64,000 bases of DNA from Siphonodentalium dalli (lineage: Eukaryota > Mollusca > Scaphopoda > Gadilida > Siphonodentaliidae): NCBI GenBank assembly GCA_032622095.1, contig CP136069.1:101334278-101398277 (forward strand), in the 5' to 3' direction. Positions 1 to 11,159 of this stretch are shown here, piece after piece. How positions within the stretch are numbered: position 1 is the first letter of the stretch; every line of letters starts with the position of its first letter. Both the position numbers and the translations under genes were made by a program. The notes beneath the pieces are model-generated. The model had not been told where the DNA came from and searched no databases. It worked only from the letters and a program-made list of their open reading frames with translations.

Positions 1-120
1 TTTATATCACTATCAGTACTTACTACATGTACAGACCCCTTACTATCGTGGATCAATCTGAATCTGAATGGTTACGCTGCAGATCCCAATTCTGGTAATT
101 TCGCAGCGGGCGAGAGAGTC

Positions 121-640
121 TCATATCTTTTCCTTCAGCGCACTCTTGAAGGAATCCACAGGCTGTTGTTGTAGGATTAAGGATTCCTCCAGCTGATTCC
201 AGTCGCATATAGTTCGAACAAATGTGGAATTAGCAAATTGAGCTGACACGTATGGTATAGCCTCGTAACACTGACTGTTGTTCCTTATTAGGTGCCGAGG
301 AATTTGGCTGGTGACGTAGCCTGTCAGAACTTTGCTCTGCGATCTAAGACGCCTTGTTTCGGGTGTAAAGTATTGATTAGGGGGTATAGCCGGGACCAAT
401 CCGCCCACCACCTTACTCATGAATCCCAGCCGATTTATTTTCCGCCGTTTCTGCAATGTTGGTAAATCTAGCTCGTAGAGGATCTTGGTCATATATCCAT
501 CTTCTTTGCTCTTATAGTCTCTTTTAATGAAACGGGCTGCTCTACGCTGGATTCTTTCCAGCTTGTCGATGTGATTTTGTTGGTAGGACTAGGGGTCCCA
601 GATGGTGTCTGCGTATATATAGTCCATGATCTTCAATGTC
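121..640 (-). mobile_element. Non-LTR retrotransposon 3' end (CR1/L2-like ORF2 C-terminus)
   Basis: Reading the minus strand gives the C-terminal tail of a reverse-transcriptase polyprotein. The segment around 590-640 reads YADTIWDP, followed after one in-frame TAG by HIDKLERIQRRAARFI, then KINRLGFMSKVVGGLV and near the end FVRTICDWNQLEES. These are the hallmarks of the thumb/C-terminal region of CR1/L2/jockey-type LINEs (usual forms: YA..VWDP, IQRRAARFI, F.RTIRDWN.LP). The RT catalytic motifs are absent, so this is a 5'-truncated, dead copy; about 123 codons remain open after the stop. Clade assignment is from motif memory only. Confidence 0.8.
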
Positions 641-1380
641 AAACTTCTCAATTCTTCTTCTTCTGGACAGGTGCATGAGCAGGCCACTGGCACTACATCA
701 TGCTTGTACCGGTACCACAAATTCAATTTTGAGACAATATTTTGGTTATGGCCAGATGGCCAGGTAGCTGAGGTACTGTTCAATACTATAGTTGATCCGG
801 TTCGTTATCGTAACTTAATTCTTACTGTTCCGGGAATTGAAATATTTTTTGTCACATGAAATTCAGTCTTTTTCGATATTTGCGCACATCCATGCGGAAA
901 AATCGGCGAATCTTATATATAAGTCCACAGTTTATCCGTTTGTAGCCAATACACCATTTCCTTCTGTCAATCCGCGTTGATTCGCGACAAAATTAACTCA
1001 AAACACCACAAGGAATTATCCGCGCTTCATTTTGAAGAACGGTAACTAAAAGTTAAGATTGTAATTTGGCTGCAGAAACGAAACGAAACGAATTTTGAAA
1101 CACAATAATTGTATTCACTAATATTTTCCTGTTGGTATATGGTCTACTATAGTATATGCAATCATTTATTTGAAATAATAAGTATCACTTAGAGAATAAT
1201 TCTTACTGATAATTAGAAATATCTTTATTTTGTATCCCTTTAATATTAAATAATGGCCCTGAAAATTGTCTGTTTGTCAGTTTAATGTTCAATAATTATA
1301 GCTAGGCTGTTAGATAAAGTATGACATTGCTTCATTTGTCCGGGGTAGTGTATTGTCATACTGTCATAATAAACTTCAAG
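641..1380. other. Stretch without recognised gene
   Basis: AT-rich sequence. The part next to the LINE may be further decayed LINE sequence. I see no splice-bounded exon, structured RNA or repeat that I can name. Confidence 0.4.
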
Positions 1381-2637
1381 TAATAAGGTAACTACTCGTC
1401 AATGATGCTTGAATACATAAATGATTAATAAGGTAACAACTACCCGTCAATGATCGACGTCTTAATATAGAAAGGTTTTATAAGGAACTAACTACACGGC
1501 AATGGTACTTATTATAGAAGGTTAATAATTTAACTTCTTGTCAATGATGCTTTAATATAGAAAGGGTTAATAAGGTAACTACCCGTCAATAATGCTTTAG
1601 TGTAGAAATGGTTACTAAGGTAACTACATGTCAATGATGCTTTAATAAAGAAAGGGTTAATAAGATAAAGTTCTACACGTCAATGATGCTTAAATATAGA
1701 AAGGGTTAATATGGTAATTACACGCCAATGGTGCTTTAATATAGAAAGGGTTAATATGGTAACTACCGTCCATGATGCTTTAATATAGAACTGGCTACTA
1801 TGATAACTACATGTCAATGATGATTTATTGTAGAAAGGGTTAATAATGTAACTAATCACCAATGATACTCATTATAAAAAGGGTTAATAAGGTAACTACC
1901 TGTCAATTATTGCTTCAACGTAGAAGGGTTAATAAGGTAATTACACGCCAATGGTGCTTTAATATAGAAAGGGTTAATATGGTAACTATCAGTCAATGAT
2001 GCTTTAATATAGAAAGTGTTATACTATGGTAACTGCACGTCAATGATGCTTTGATACAAAAATGGTTAATAAGGAAGGTAATTACCCGTCAATGGCGCTA
2101 TAATATATAAATGGTTTATAATGTAACTACTCACCAATGATACTTAGTATAGAAAGGGTTGTTAAATATAACTACCTGTCAATTAATGCTTTAATATAGA
2201 AAGGGTTAATAAGGTAACTACACGCCAATGATACTTAGTATAGAAAGGGTTAGTAAGGTAACTACACGACAATGATACTTTAGTATATAGAGGGTTAATT
2301 AGGCAACTACCCGTCAACGATGCTTTAATATAGAAAGGGTTAACATGGTAACTACACGTCAATGATATTTTAATAAAGAAAGGGCTAATAAGGTAACTAC
2401 ATGTCAATGCTGCTTTAATACAGAAATGGTTAATAAGGTAACTTCACGTCAATGATGCTTTAATATAGAAAGGGTTAATAATGTAACAACTCACCAATGA
2501 TACTTAGTATAGAACGGGTTAATAAGATAACTACCCAGCAATAATGATGCTTTAATATAGAAAGGGTTATAATAAGGTAACTACAAGTCAATGATGCTTT
2601 AATATAGAAAGGGTTAATAATGTGACTTCAATGCAGA
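1380..2637. repeat. Tandem satellite, unit about 45 bp
   Basis: Some 25-28 imperfect head-to-tail copies of a unit resembling GGTTAATAAGGTAACTAC followed by CGTCAATGATGCTTTAATATAGAAA. Units differ by point changes and small indels, and the reading frames across them are by-products of the repeat. There are no unique spacers, so it is not a CRISPR array. Confidence 0.9.
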
Positions 2638-2639
2638 TT

Positions 2640-2990
2640 ATACAGTTTAACAAAATACCACAGGTGTATATATCCGGGTGAACACTGTAGTAAATACCTG
2701 GGCGAAACCCTGGTGTAAATACCTGGGTGTAAATACTCCGGATAACCGTCTAAATAACCGGGTTTGACAGCGTCTTCTAAATTATATCCGTAAAAACCCG
2801 GGTAAACTGGGGTTTATACCTAACATATATAGAAAACACCTGGGTAGATCTATATAAATCCCTGATTCACCTGGGTGTAACCTGGGTGTGACCTGGGTGG
2901 AACCAGGGTAAAACCTATATGTACCGGGGTATACCTATGTAAACACCAAGATTTACCCAGGTACATTTTTATATGGGCAATGCCATTTCT
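2640..2990. repeat. Degenerate short repeat built on cctgggtg(t)aa
   Basis: Irregular array of 14-20 bp motifs such as ACCTGGGTGTAAAT and CCCGGGTAAAC. It directly follows the 45-bp satellite and directly precedes the long ORF. The period is too irregular to define a monomer by eye. Confidence 0.6.
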
Positions 2991-3186
2991 AATCTTGAAC
3001 ATAGTTTTCTTAATGCGTGCTCGAGGGCCCTAATGTCTGACGCTCCGGAGTCCGGATAATAAGAGCACTTCTGTTGGTTTCACCAACCACCAAGATTCGC
3101 TGGGAGCGCCAACAATACGACCCGATGGAGACTTCAATATAGACAGTTCTCCACAACTAATTGGTCTTTTGAATCTACCGAAAGAT

Positions 3187-5379
3187 ATGTTCGAATCTGA
3201 AATAGTTCGCATAATTCCAGATCCGAAAGACCTTGATGAATTTCGGTATAAAGTTTTCTCACAAGCCAAAAGTATGTGCAGTGACCTTATTGAATATAGA
3301 CCAAAGGGCCGCGTCCAAAGGGACCACGGTACCCCAGTTACCACGAAGCTCGCAAGAGATGTATATGGTTTCATTCAGTTCATAAACGGTGGCTCATTCG
3401 ATGATATCCGTGACATGATCTCCAAAACTACACAACGATTTAAGTCAGGCCAGGCAAATGAATGCACACCTGAAACATCTATTCAGCAGCGGACACAAAG
3501 CACAGTGTGTCAATGTAACTCTATCTGCCTCCAGGAAAAGCTTTGCGATGTGCTGTCAGAATTAACACTCATGAAGGCAAATAACTCTAAACTGTTCGAC
3601 GATGTTCGTCAATCTATCAAATCTGTGTCTGATGAGGTTTCTGTGTTGACTGAGGACCAGTCCAGCATGCGAATGGACATGGACAGACTAACAGATGAAC
3701 GGTGTGCTGGAATAACAAATCTCCGTTCCAAAGCTAAACTGTTGTCAGATGATATAAAATCTAACAAAGATTGCTGTGAAAAGCTTCAGAACGATTTAGA
3801 TTCTAAGTTCTCTAAGATGTCAAAAACTATATCAAAAACCAATCTTCTAGAATCTAAAATATCACAACTCGGCAGAAAGTGTAAAGACACAACAACTTCC
3901 ACAAACAATTACATCGACAAAACGGCCAGGAACATGGCACAAGCGTTTGAGCTTTATGCTCAGAGCACCTCTGACAAATACAACGACGTGTGTATGTTCA
4001 TTAAAGACACTATGCAGCTTGATGACCGCTCACTCACACATATGGAATCACCAACTCTTTCTCTCGAAAAAGGAGGTGTGCTCAAAACTTCCAATAAACT
4101 GAACCCAGAGACTCGTGGTGAAACCAGCAGTGAAATGATTTCCAATAAATCACCAAAAGTACAACATAAGCTCTATGTACATCAGCACCCCGATCGCCCA
4201 AGTGTATCTGAATCTACTCAAAGTGATAAGTCAGAGACCGTGACACCAGACCGAGGACATTCAGTCGCGCCTATGCATTCTACTCCAAAGCGCCGTGTTA
4301 ATTACTCGTCACCTGTTACAACTGTTAAAACTATGGTCTCTCATAACAGGGATACTTACAAAGCGTCGACCAATGATTTTGAACCGGATGACATAAATAA
4401 CGAAATGTTACATGGTTCTTTCACCGGTGCGGTACAACCAAGTAAACAAGCTGTTGGTGATTCTGATAGACACAATTCTTCCAATATACTGTCACATGTT
4501 AACTCTGAACCGGAATACTTACCTTACCATTCCGTTACATCTTCATCAGCCTGGGTTAATACACAGGGAAATCAGCCTCCAACCGCCGGGCAAACAGTTT
4601 CATCTATCCCGGTAACTCAACGAGGATTTCAGCAACATATGCCATATATATTTCGTCCACCAGTTAACGTCCACATGCCCACATTCCTGAATGGTGTGGC
4701 GCATCCGGTACAACCTGTACCACCAGGTGTAGGACCTGTGACTCTTCCTGGCCAGTTTATTCCATATATGTCTGGAACGAGTGCTCCTCCGTCACATCGT
4801 CCTACGAACATTGGTTCGATTGATGGTGATATGATTCGAGACAGTGAAAACACTTCATGTAGGATACATGATCCACCTCCTCAGGTTGATGCCGCGGTAC
4901 CCCCATACATACCTGACCCTATCAGAACCATTGTTCGAAGTGACCAATGCTATGCAACAAACTCGGGTGGCACTTCACAATCGAAAGGTCGTGCACTAAT
5001 TCACAACAAGAAGCAAAATCCGAGTAGCAACAAAGACGGTTTCTCTGGTGTTGTCAGAAATAAATCGCTTCGTTTTTACATTGGAGGCATCGACCCTAGT
5101 TCATCCAACTATGGCATTCGAACTTATCTCACGGAGAGAGGTGTCATTCCAAAGTACCTGAAACTTATGAAAAGTTCTCGAAAGGACACAATGTGCGCAC
5201 AACTGAATGTTATCGAAGACCAAAGTTATCCGTTAGGGGATGACGGTTTCTGGCCAGCAGGGGCTTACTGTAGGCCATGGCGTACCGAGTCTCATAAAAT
5301 AATTTGCGTGGGAAGGAATATTTTTAGGAATTTTACTAGATTGTTCCAGAAGATAAAATTGCGAACGGTAATTAGATAG
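3187..5379 (+). CDS. Coiled-coil ORF of mobile-element type (LINE ORF1-like)
   Basis: Uninterrupted reading frame of 730 codons from the first in-frame ATG; the frame is open without ATG back to 3034, so the true N-terminus may lie upstream or be lost. The N-terminal ~110 residues look folded (DPKDLDEFRYKVFSQAKSM). Next comes a heptad-rich coiled coil (about residues 120-235), then ~380 residues of Ser/Thr/Pro/Gln-rich disordered sequence, then a compact C-terminal domain SLRFYIGGIDPSSSNYGIRT ending in DDGFWPAGAYCRPW. I recognise the FY.GG...FWP.G..CRPW ending from invertebrate transposon-encoded first ORFs, where it is thought to act in nucleic-acid binding, but cannot name the family. The last ~25 codons run into the HSE-like repeat found again at 5.8 kb, so the natural stop is probably lost. 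No RT ORF follows. It could alternatively be a lineage-specific host gene; I favour the mobile-element reading. Confidence 0.6.
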   Translation: MFESEIVRIIPDPKDLDEFRYKVFSQAKSMCSDLIEYRPKGRVQRDHGTPVTTKLARDVYGFIQFINGGSFDDIRDMISKTTQRFKSGQANECTPETSIQQRTQSTVCQCNSICLQEKLCDVLSELTLMKANNSKLFDDVRQSIKSVSDEVSVLTEDQSSMRMDMDRLTDERCAGITNLRSKAKLLSDDIKSNKDCCEKLQNDLDSKFSKMSKTISKTNLLESKISQLGRKCKDTTTSTNNYIDKTARNMAQAFELYAQSTSDKYNDVCMFIKDTMQLDDRSLTHMESPTLSLEKGGVLKTSNKLNPETRGETSSEMISNKSPKVQHKLYVHQHPDRPSVSESTQSDKSETVTPDRGHSVAPMHSTPKRRVNYSSPVTTVKTMVSHNRDTYKASTNDFEPDDINNEMLHGSFTGAVQPSKQAVGDSDRHNSSNILSHVNSEPEYLPYHSVTSSSAWVNTQGNQPPTAGQTVSSIPVTQRGFQQHMPYIFRPPVNVHMPTFLNGVAHPVQPVPPGVGPVTLPGQFIPYMSGTSAPPSHRPTNIGSIDGDMIRDSENTSCRIHDPPPQVDAAVPPYIPDPIRTIVRSDQCYATNSGGTSQSKGRALIHNKKQNPSSNKDGFSGVVRNKSLRFYIGGIDPSSSNYGIRTYLTERGVIPKYLKLMKSSRKDTMCAQLNVIEDQSYPLGDDGFWPAGAYCRPWRTESHKIICVGRNIFRNFTRLFQKIKLRTVIR
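5334..5351. promoter_or_regulatory. Heat-shock-element-like motif, outlying copy
   Basis: TACTAGATTGTTCCAGAA keeps the TTC-nn-GAA-nn-TTC-nn-GAA spacing with two of four triplets imperfect. It overlaps the 3' end of the long ORF and matches the unit at 5868-5885 almost exactly, so it is a dispersed copy of that repeat. Confidence 0.35.
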
Positions 5380-5782
5380 ATGCTGGCGTGTTTAGTGCAC
5401 ATCTGGCATTGAGTAAACCAGCCATTATAGAATATATTCCATGATGCTCTGTTATTGTTAGAGAGAAAGCATGCCTCGTGGAATGTGTTTACTACCAGGT
5501 ACAGAGCAGTTAATAAATCTGTGAGATCAATAATGTTTTTTAGTTATCGAAAGGTATAAAAGTTAAAGGGGCCGAAGGGTTTTAGAGCCAGAAGATTTGA
5601 GAAATGAGTTTTACTGCCTAAATTCTATGCGTGGAGAACGGTAAATAGATAGATGCTATGATAGCGTGAGAGCCAATGTGTGTACCGTGTGTGTGAAATT
5701 AACATTGGGACTTTACAGATATATAATTTGAAAGAGGTCGTACACAAGTATGAATTGTATTACACGAATACATTATGGATTT

Positions 5783-5885
5783 TACTAGAATGTTGTAGAA
5801 AACAAAAATTTGTAGAATTTTCCAGAAACAAAAAACTTTCTAGAATTTTCCAGAAAAAAAACAAAAATTCTAGATTGTTCCAGAA
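5783..5885. repeat. 28-bp tandem repeat, each unit containing a heat-shock-element-like motif
   Basis: Four units start at 5783, 5810, 5838 and 5868 (period 27-30 bp). The third, TTCTAGAATTTTCCAGAA (5838-5855), is a perfect four-triplet heat shock element (inverted nGAAn repeats); the others match three to four triplets with at most one mismatch per triplet. Whether HSF binds is unknown; the sequence match is direct. Confidence 0.6.
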
Positions 5886-6101
5886 GATAAAATTGCGTGG
5901 GAAGGAGGGAATTAAGAAAAAGGAGGAGCGATATATAATAATTAAACCTATAAAATTAATAAAAAAAGGAGGAGTTTGTAATACTATGGACATACAAAGC
6001 ATAGAAAAGGGGGCGTTGCCATACTATGGGGCCATAGACATACCTATAGGAGAAGGGGTCCCATACCATCTGCAACCGCAGACGCCTACATGCTGCTCAA
6101 G
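5886..6101. other. Stretch between HSE-like array and foldback
   Basis: A/G-rich segment with a reading frame on the + strand that has no recognisable domain and no splice context. I treat it as non-coding. Confidence 0.4.
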
Positions 6102-6779
6102 GTGTCCTGCAATCGCTTACAAGTTGTGTTTGATGTATACAATTGGCTAATCTGCATTCTATACATTGCATACTAACATGTCTGATGCACCACGGGTCAT
6201 TTTTACTATTGGCACCACTGACATCACCAGAAATATTGTATTTTTCTCTCACAATCATGACATAAATATCGGCAAAAATTCACTTTTCACGGTTCGACCA
6301 TTTGTTCAAGTAAAATGCAACTATCTTTGGTATCAAAGGTGTTTATTGTTTTGGTCTATCTTAAATGTGTCACACTACCGTGTTTACAGACTAAATTGCT
6401 CAAGATGGCTTCCAAAATGGCAACCAAATTTGTAAAAAAGTTAAAAGTTAGCATATCCCGAACATTATTCTCTGCGTTATCCGAAAAAAGGTAGGAAATT
6501 GTGACTCACTTGGTTATTGTACGTGTTAGTTAAATAACTGACAACTACGTTCTATTATGTTTGTCCCAGTTCCGTGTGGGGCATGACAATTTCATTTTAA
6601 AGCTGCAGTATGGAATTTTGCGGAGAACCTCTTTTATGATTCTGGCCATATTATTGAAAGGAAATGGGCAGAACTTTGAGATGGAACTGAGATGAACCAT
6701 GACATGCGGGTATTCTGGCCCATTATGGTAAGAAATTATCAACTGGATACAGGGTGGAAGCCAAGATGGCAGCCAGGGA

Positions 6780-7400
6780 GTTACTCTATGATCATATATT
6801 AGGATAATAGGTATACATGGAGTTATTGTATGGTCGTGAATGATGTGTGGGTATATAGGGAGTGCCCTGTTGGTAACGGTGGGATGTATATTTATATATG
6901 TTGTGGATGTGTTATCATTGGTGGTGTATGGGGAGTAGATGTATGATAATGGATGGATTGTATGAGAACGGCAAGTATGGAACGTATGAGTGGTCATATG
7001 TGCGGGTATTGGTATATATGGAAGGGCTCACCATTGGTGATGTACATATGTATACCTGGATTGACTATATGGTCATGGTATGGCGAATATGTATACATGT
7101 AGTGGCTGTATGGTCCATGGTGTGGTGAATATGTATACAATGAGTGACTGTATGGTCGTGAATGTAGTGAATATGTATAGATAGAGTGACTATATGGTCA
7201 TGTGTCGGTGTAGGTGTATACCTGGTGTGCATGCATTGTGACTCATGGCTGTATCGTCATTGGTGGTATGAGCGGATATAACCAAGTATGGCTGTATGAT
7301 CAGGTGTACGTGTATAAAGTGGGTAAAAACTATGTTGTCATTTGTGTGGTGTTTATGTAAATATGGAGTGACTGGGGTAATGGGTGGTTTGTACATGTGT
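6780..7400 (-). repeat. Minisatellite, left arm of foldback (~42-bp units)
   Basis: Degenerate tandem units of the type GGAGTGACTGTATGGTCATG with GTGTATA blocks. They are the reverse complement of the array in the right arm. Reading frames here (TATGGTC runs) are repeat artefacts. Confidence 0.75.
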
Positions 7401-7489
7401 ACCTTGTGTGGCTATCGCTTTCCACAATAACTCAAGGATATGTCATGTCAGAGAGTCATATCACGGAAAGCGATAGCCATCCATTAGCA

Positions 7490-9150
7490 CACAGTCATTA
7501 CATAATACATATATACTTAAACACCACAGACATAACAATATAGTGACCCATTGTATACATGTACACCTGACCCATGGCCACGGATGACCATACAGCCACG
7601 CGCCACAATGCAGGCACACCGGGTATTCTCCTAAACATGACCCATAACCATACAGTCACTCCTTGTATACCCATCCATCTCACCATTGGCCATGTCATCC
7701 CCTGTATTCCTATTCTCCAAACGCATGGTCAAATAGACAATCAATATATGCATCAACACCACAACAATGATCATAAAGTCACTCCGGTATACATATGCAC
7801 CTCACCAATTGCCATATAACCACTCGCTTCATACACACACCCTCACCCATGTCACTTGGTATACCCCTTCACCTGATCTATGGCCATATAGCCACCCCGT
7901 GTGTACCTACTCAAAACATTCATGCATGATCATGGTCAATCCATACATATTCACCTCAACATTGGCCATGTCACTCCCTGTATCCCTATTTGTCACACCA
8001 TAGCCGAATAGCCACTCAATATATACTAATACACTCCAGCCATGTCAGTATAGTCACTCCATGTATGCATATGCACCTCATCCATGGCCATATAGCCACT
8101 CTCTATATACACATATCCCTAGCGCATGACAATAAAGCAACACATGTGTATACTGGTATAACATACACATGACCATATCGCCACGAGTCACCAAATAGGA
8201 ACACCAGGTATACTCATACGCCTGACACATGACCATTTAGTCACCCCCTGTATAGGTGTTCATTATATTTATGATCATACAGTTACTACTTGTATACCTA
8301 CATGTACTCATCTCAACATTAACCATACATTCACTACCTGTATACCTATTCGACACACATAGTCATATAACCATTCAATATACATATGCAGCCCACCCTA
8401 GACCATAGATTCACTCCAGGTATACATGTAAACCTCACTAATGGCCATTCAGCCCTTCCAGATATAAAAAACCCTGCACACACGACCACTCAAACAATCC
8501 ATAATTGCATATACACCTCACACATGACAATTCAGCAATTCACTGTATAATCATACACGCCATCCATGATAATACAACTAAGCCCTATACACCCACCAGT
8601 GATAATACATCCACGAGATATATAAATATACATCCCACCCGTTACCACAAGGACACTCCCTATATACCCACACGCTCGATAATGTCCACCCAGCTTACTC
8701 CAGGTATTCATATTCAATCATGACCGTACAGTCACTCCACGTATACCTATACACATTACCCGTAACCATAAAATCACTCCCTATTTATCCACACACCCCA
8801 CCCATGATCATACAGACAACACATGTACATCCCGCCATGACCTTACAGTCACTCCATATATACACAATCAACACATAGATGACCATGTAGCTATATCCAT
8901 ACATCACACCAATGACCATACAGGCACACCGGGTGCACCCGTACTGGATATACACAATCATACACCATACAGTCACTCCATGCATACCGATTCACCTCAC
9001 ACCTGAACATGACCTCTCCCTGTATACCTAGATGCATCTTACCATGGACAACCCACTCATAACCATATAGTCACCCATTGTATGCCTACTCACATCAGTC
9101 ATGACATGCAATAACTCCCTGTATACCTATTCACCTCACATATGATCATA
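7490..9150 (+). repeat. Minisatellite, right arm of foldback (~42-bp units)
   Basis: About 35-40 degenerate units of the type CATGACCATACAGTCACTCC followed by TGTATACCTATTCACCTCAC. Spacing of the CAGTCACTCC core near 8725, 8766, 8808 and 8841 gives about 42 bp or slightly less. The array is about 2.5 times longer than its inverted partner. Confidence 0.75.
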
Positions 9151-9792
9151 GAGTAACTCCCTGGCTACGATCTTGGCATCCACACTGTATCCTGTTGAGA
9201 TTTATTTTTATCATAATGGACCAGAATAGCCAAAGAGTATGGTCCATCTCAGTTCTGTCTCAAAGTTCTGCCTATTTCCTTTCGATAATATGGCCAAAAT
9301 CACAAAAGAGGTTCTCGGCAAAATTACATACTTTAAAATGAATTTGTCATGCCCCATACGGAACTGGGACAACCAGAATAGACATGTAGTTGTCAGTTAA
9401 TTAACTAACACGTATAATAACCAAGTGAGTCACAATTTGATACCTTTTCAGATAATGCAGCGAATGTTCGGGATATATGTAAAAAAGTTACATTTTACAA
9501 ATTTGGTTGCCATTTTGGAAGCCATCTTGAGCAATTTGGTATATAAAGACCGTAGTGTGACACATTTAAAAAGATAGTTATATTTTACCTGAAAAAATGG
9601 TCCAAACCTGAAAAGTCCAATATTTTTGACGATGTCAGTGGTGACAATAGTAACAATTAACCATGGTGCATCAGACATGTTAGTATTCAATGTATAGAAT
9701 GCAGAATAGCCAATTATATACATCAACCCCCTGTATACAACAACGTGTAAGCGATTACAGGACACAACAACGTGTAAGCGATTACAGGACAC

Positions 9793-10640
9793 GCTGGTGT
9801 AATATTTACCATTTTCCATATTATGGCGGCCATATTGGCAGCCATTTTGAGCCAAAGTAAGAATTTTGGTTCCAGTGATTTGAAATATTCATAGGTAATG
9901 ATATGCCTCACTTACATTACAAAGTTCTGTTCATTTCTTGTTTAAATATGACTAGAATCCCAATTGTGATTTTTTGTGAAATTTTATACCGCATTCTGTA
10001 AAATCTAATTTTTGAGGGATCGGAAGGGGTTAGGACCCCAATAATTGCATATTTAATTGCTCCAATAATCAGTTAATATACAAAACACAAAATAAAGTTG
10101 CATTACTCAACTAGTTCCAAACAGCATGAATTGATCTAGAAGATATTTGTGAAAAAATGTCATATTTTCAACTTTCGGCGGCCATTTTGGCGGCCATCTT
10201 GGATGGTGAGTTTCAAATTCGGCCCTAAATAGTATCATTATGTCTTATCTTCACGAAAATATATACATTTGTATACATTTTACAAGATTTTCCCGCTATA
10301 ATTTGCATAAAACTGACTTAGGGTCTTGTCTGGAAAACGGCGGCCATGATGGACGCCATCTTGTCTGGAGTCTACACGGCCACTTGTTTTTCTTGTTAAC
10401 ATTGCTTAAAAGTTGAAGGACATAATAAGGAACAAAATGAGTGGGGTGAAGTTAAGTCCCAGGGGGGGGGTGCAAGGGTACCCCTATTAGCTCCCGGACT
10501 ACATTGGGTTAGTGTTGGAACTTTTCTTAATAACATCTCTATTCATAGCTCCGATATATTCCGCATTTAAAGAAATGAAAAGTCAATATTTACAAACAGA
10601 ACTAAGGAATAACGTGGGAATTGGTTTATAATTACCATCC
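9793..10640. other. AT-rich stretch with 'ccatcttgg' MITE-type motifs
   Basis: Holds several copies of GGCGGCCATNTTGG-type motifs (9830, 10180, 10340), also seen at 6400 and 61.6-61.9 kb, and a G8 run near 10463. No gene recognised. Confidence 0.4.
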
Positions 10641-10859
10641 CATTTCATTTAGAATATAACATGCCGATATTTGTCGCGTATAACTAAATGAAAAAGATCA
10701 CTAAATGATCTAACATGTTAAACACCGATATAAACAAACACCTAGTACGATTCATGTTTGAATTAAATTTCTTAAAAATCGTCAAATCCCCGTGCAGTAT
10801 AATAGTAGATAGCACTGGATAGTATTCCGATTTATTTCACGTGAAAATAAACGAAAGAT

Positions 10860-11080
10860 GTTCAAATAACAATGGAACAAAGCAGTTTAATGAACAATAG
10901 AAACACATAACGAGCAGCGCGCGTAATGGTTAATGCGCGAATTCCCATTAGAATTAATCGTCTCGCACTTTGCATGGAAATAACAAGCCAAGCATTTCTC
11001 GAGAGACGCCCGCTGCATGAAATAATAATGAAAACGACAATAAACGAAATTGAAATTCCCAACAACATCTTTTACCGGAC
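10860..11080. promoter_or_regulatory. Candidate non-coding regulatory element upstream of the LMX1-class LIM2 exon
   Basis: Non-repetitive patch about 2.8 kb upstream of the LIM2 exon with closely packed developmental-factor-like motifs: AACAATGGAACAAAG (SOX-like), GGTTAATGCG and CCATTAGAATTAATC (homeodomain TAAT cores), TTTGCATGGAAATAA (POU/octamer-like). The reading frames here have no recognisable protein. Function is inferred from motif content only; conservation cannot be tested here. Confidence 0.25.
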
Positions 11081-11159
11081 TCGGCCTCGGGGTCGCACTA
11101 CAACTTTGAATGCGTCCAAAAAATCCCAATTTCTATAAATAACACCCCAGCGCCCATAC

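Larger units (their letters stand above)
6102..9792. mobile_element. 3.7-kb foldback element with minisatellite arms
   Basis: The left arm (6102 to about 7423) and the right arm (7465-9792) are inverted copies. GTCCTGCAATCGCTTACA near 6104 matches the complement near 9780; TGTCTGATGCACCACGGGTC near 6180 matches the complement near 9665; and the 6600-6780 block matches 9150-9330. A perfect 14-bp stem, GGCTATCGCTTTCC (7410-7423) with GGAAAGCGATAGCC (7465-7478), marks the symmetry centre. The arms differ in length because the right minisatellite is longer. No transposase frame was recognised. This resembles foldback elements or inverted minisatellite duplications; the class is uncertain. Confidence 0.75.

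Noticed and set aside
1380-2637. CRISPR-like array
   Set aside because: Units are contiguous without unique spacers, and the genome is eukaryotic.
5680-6150. 156-codon frame rich in Lys/Ile
   Set aside because: It spans the HSE-like tandem repeat and the edge of the foldback; no recognisable domain.
7498-9000. His/Thr-rich frames through the minisatellite
   Set aside because: They change frame from unit to unit with the 42-bp repeat and have no independent support.
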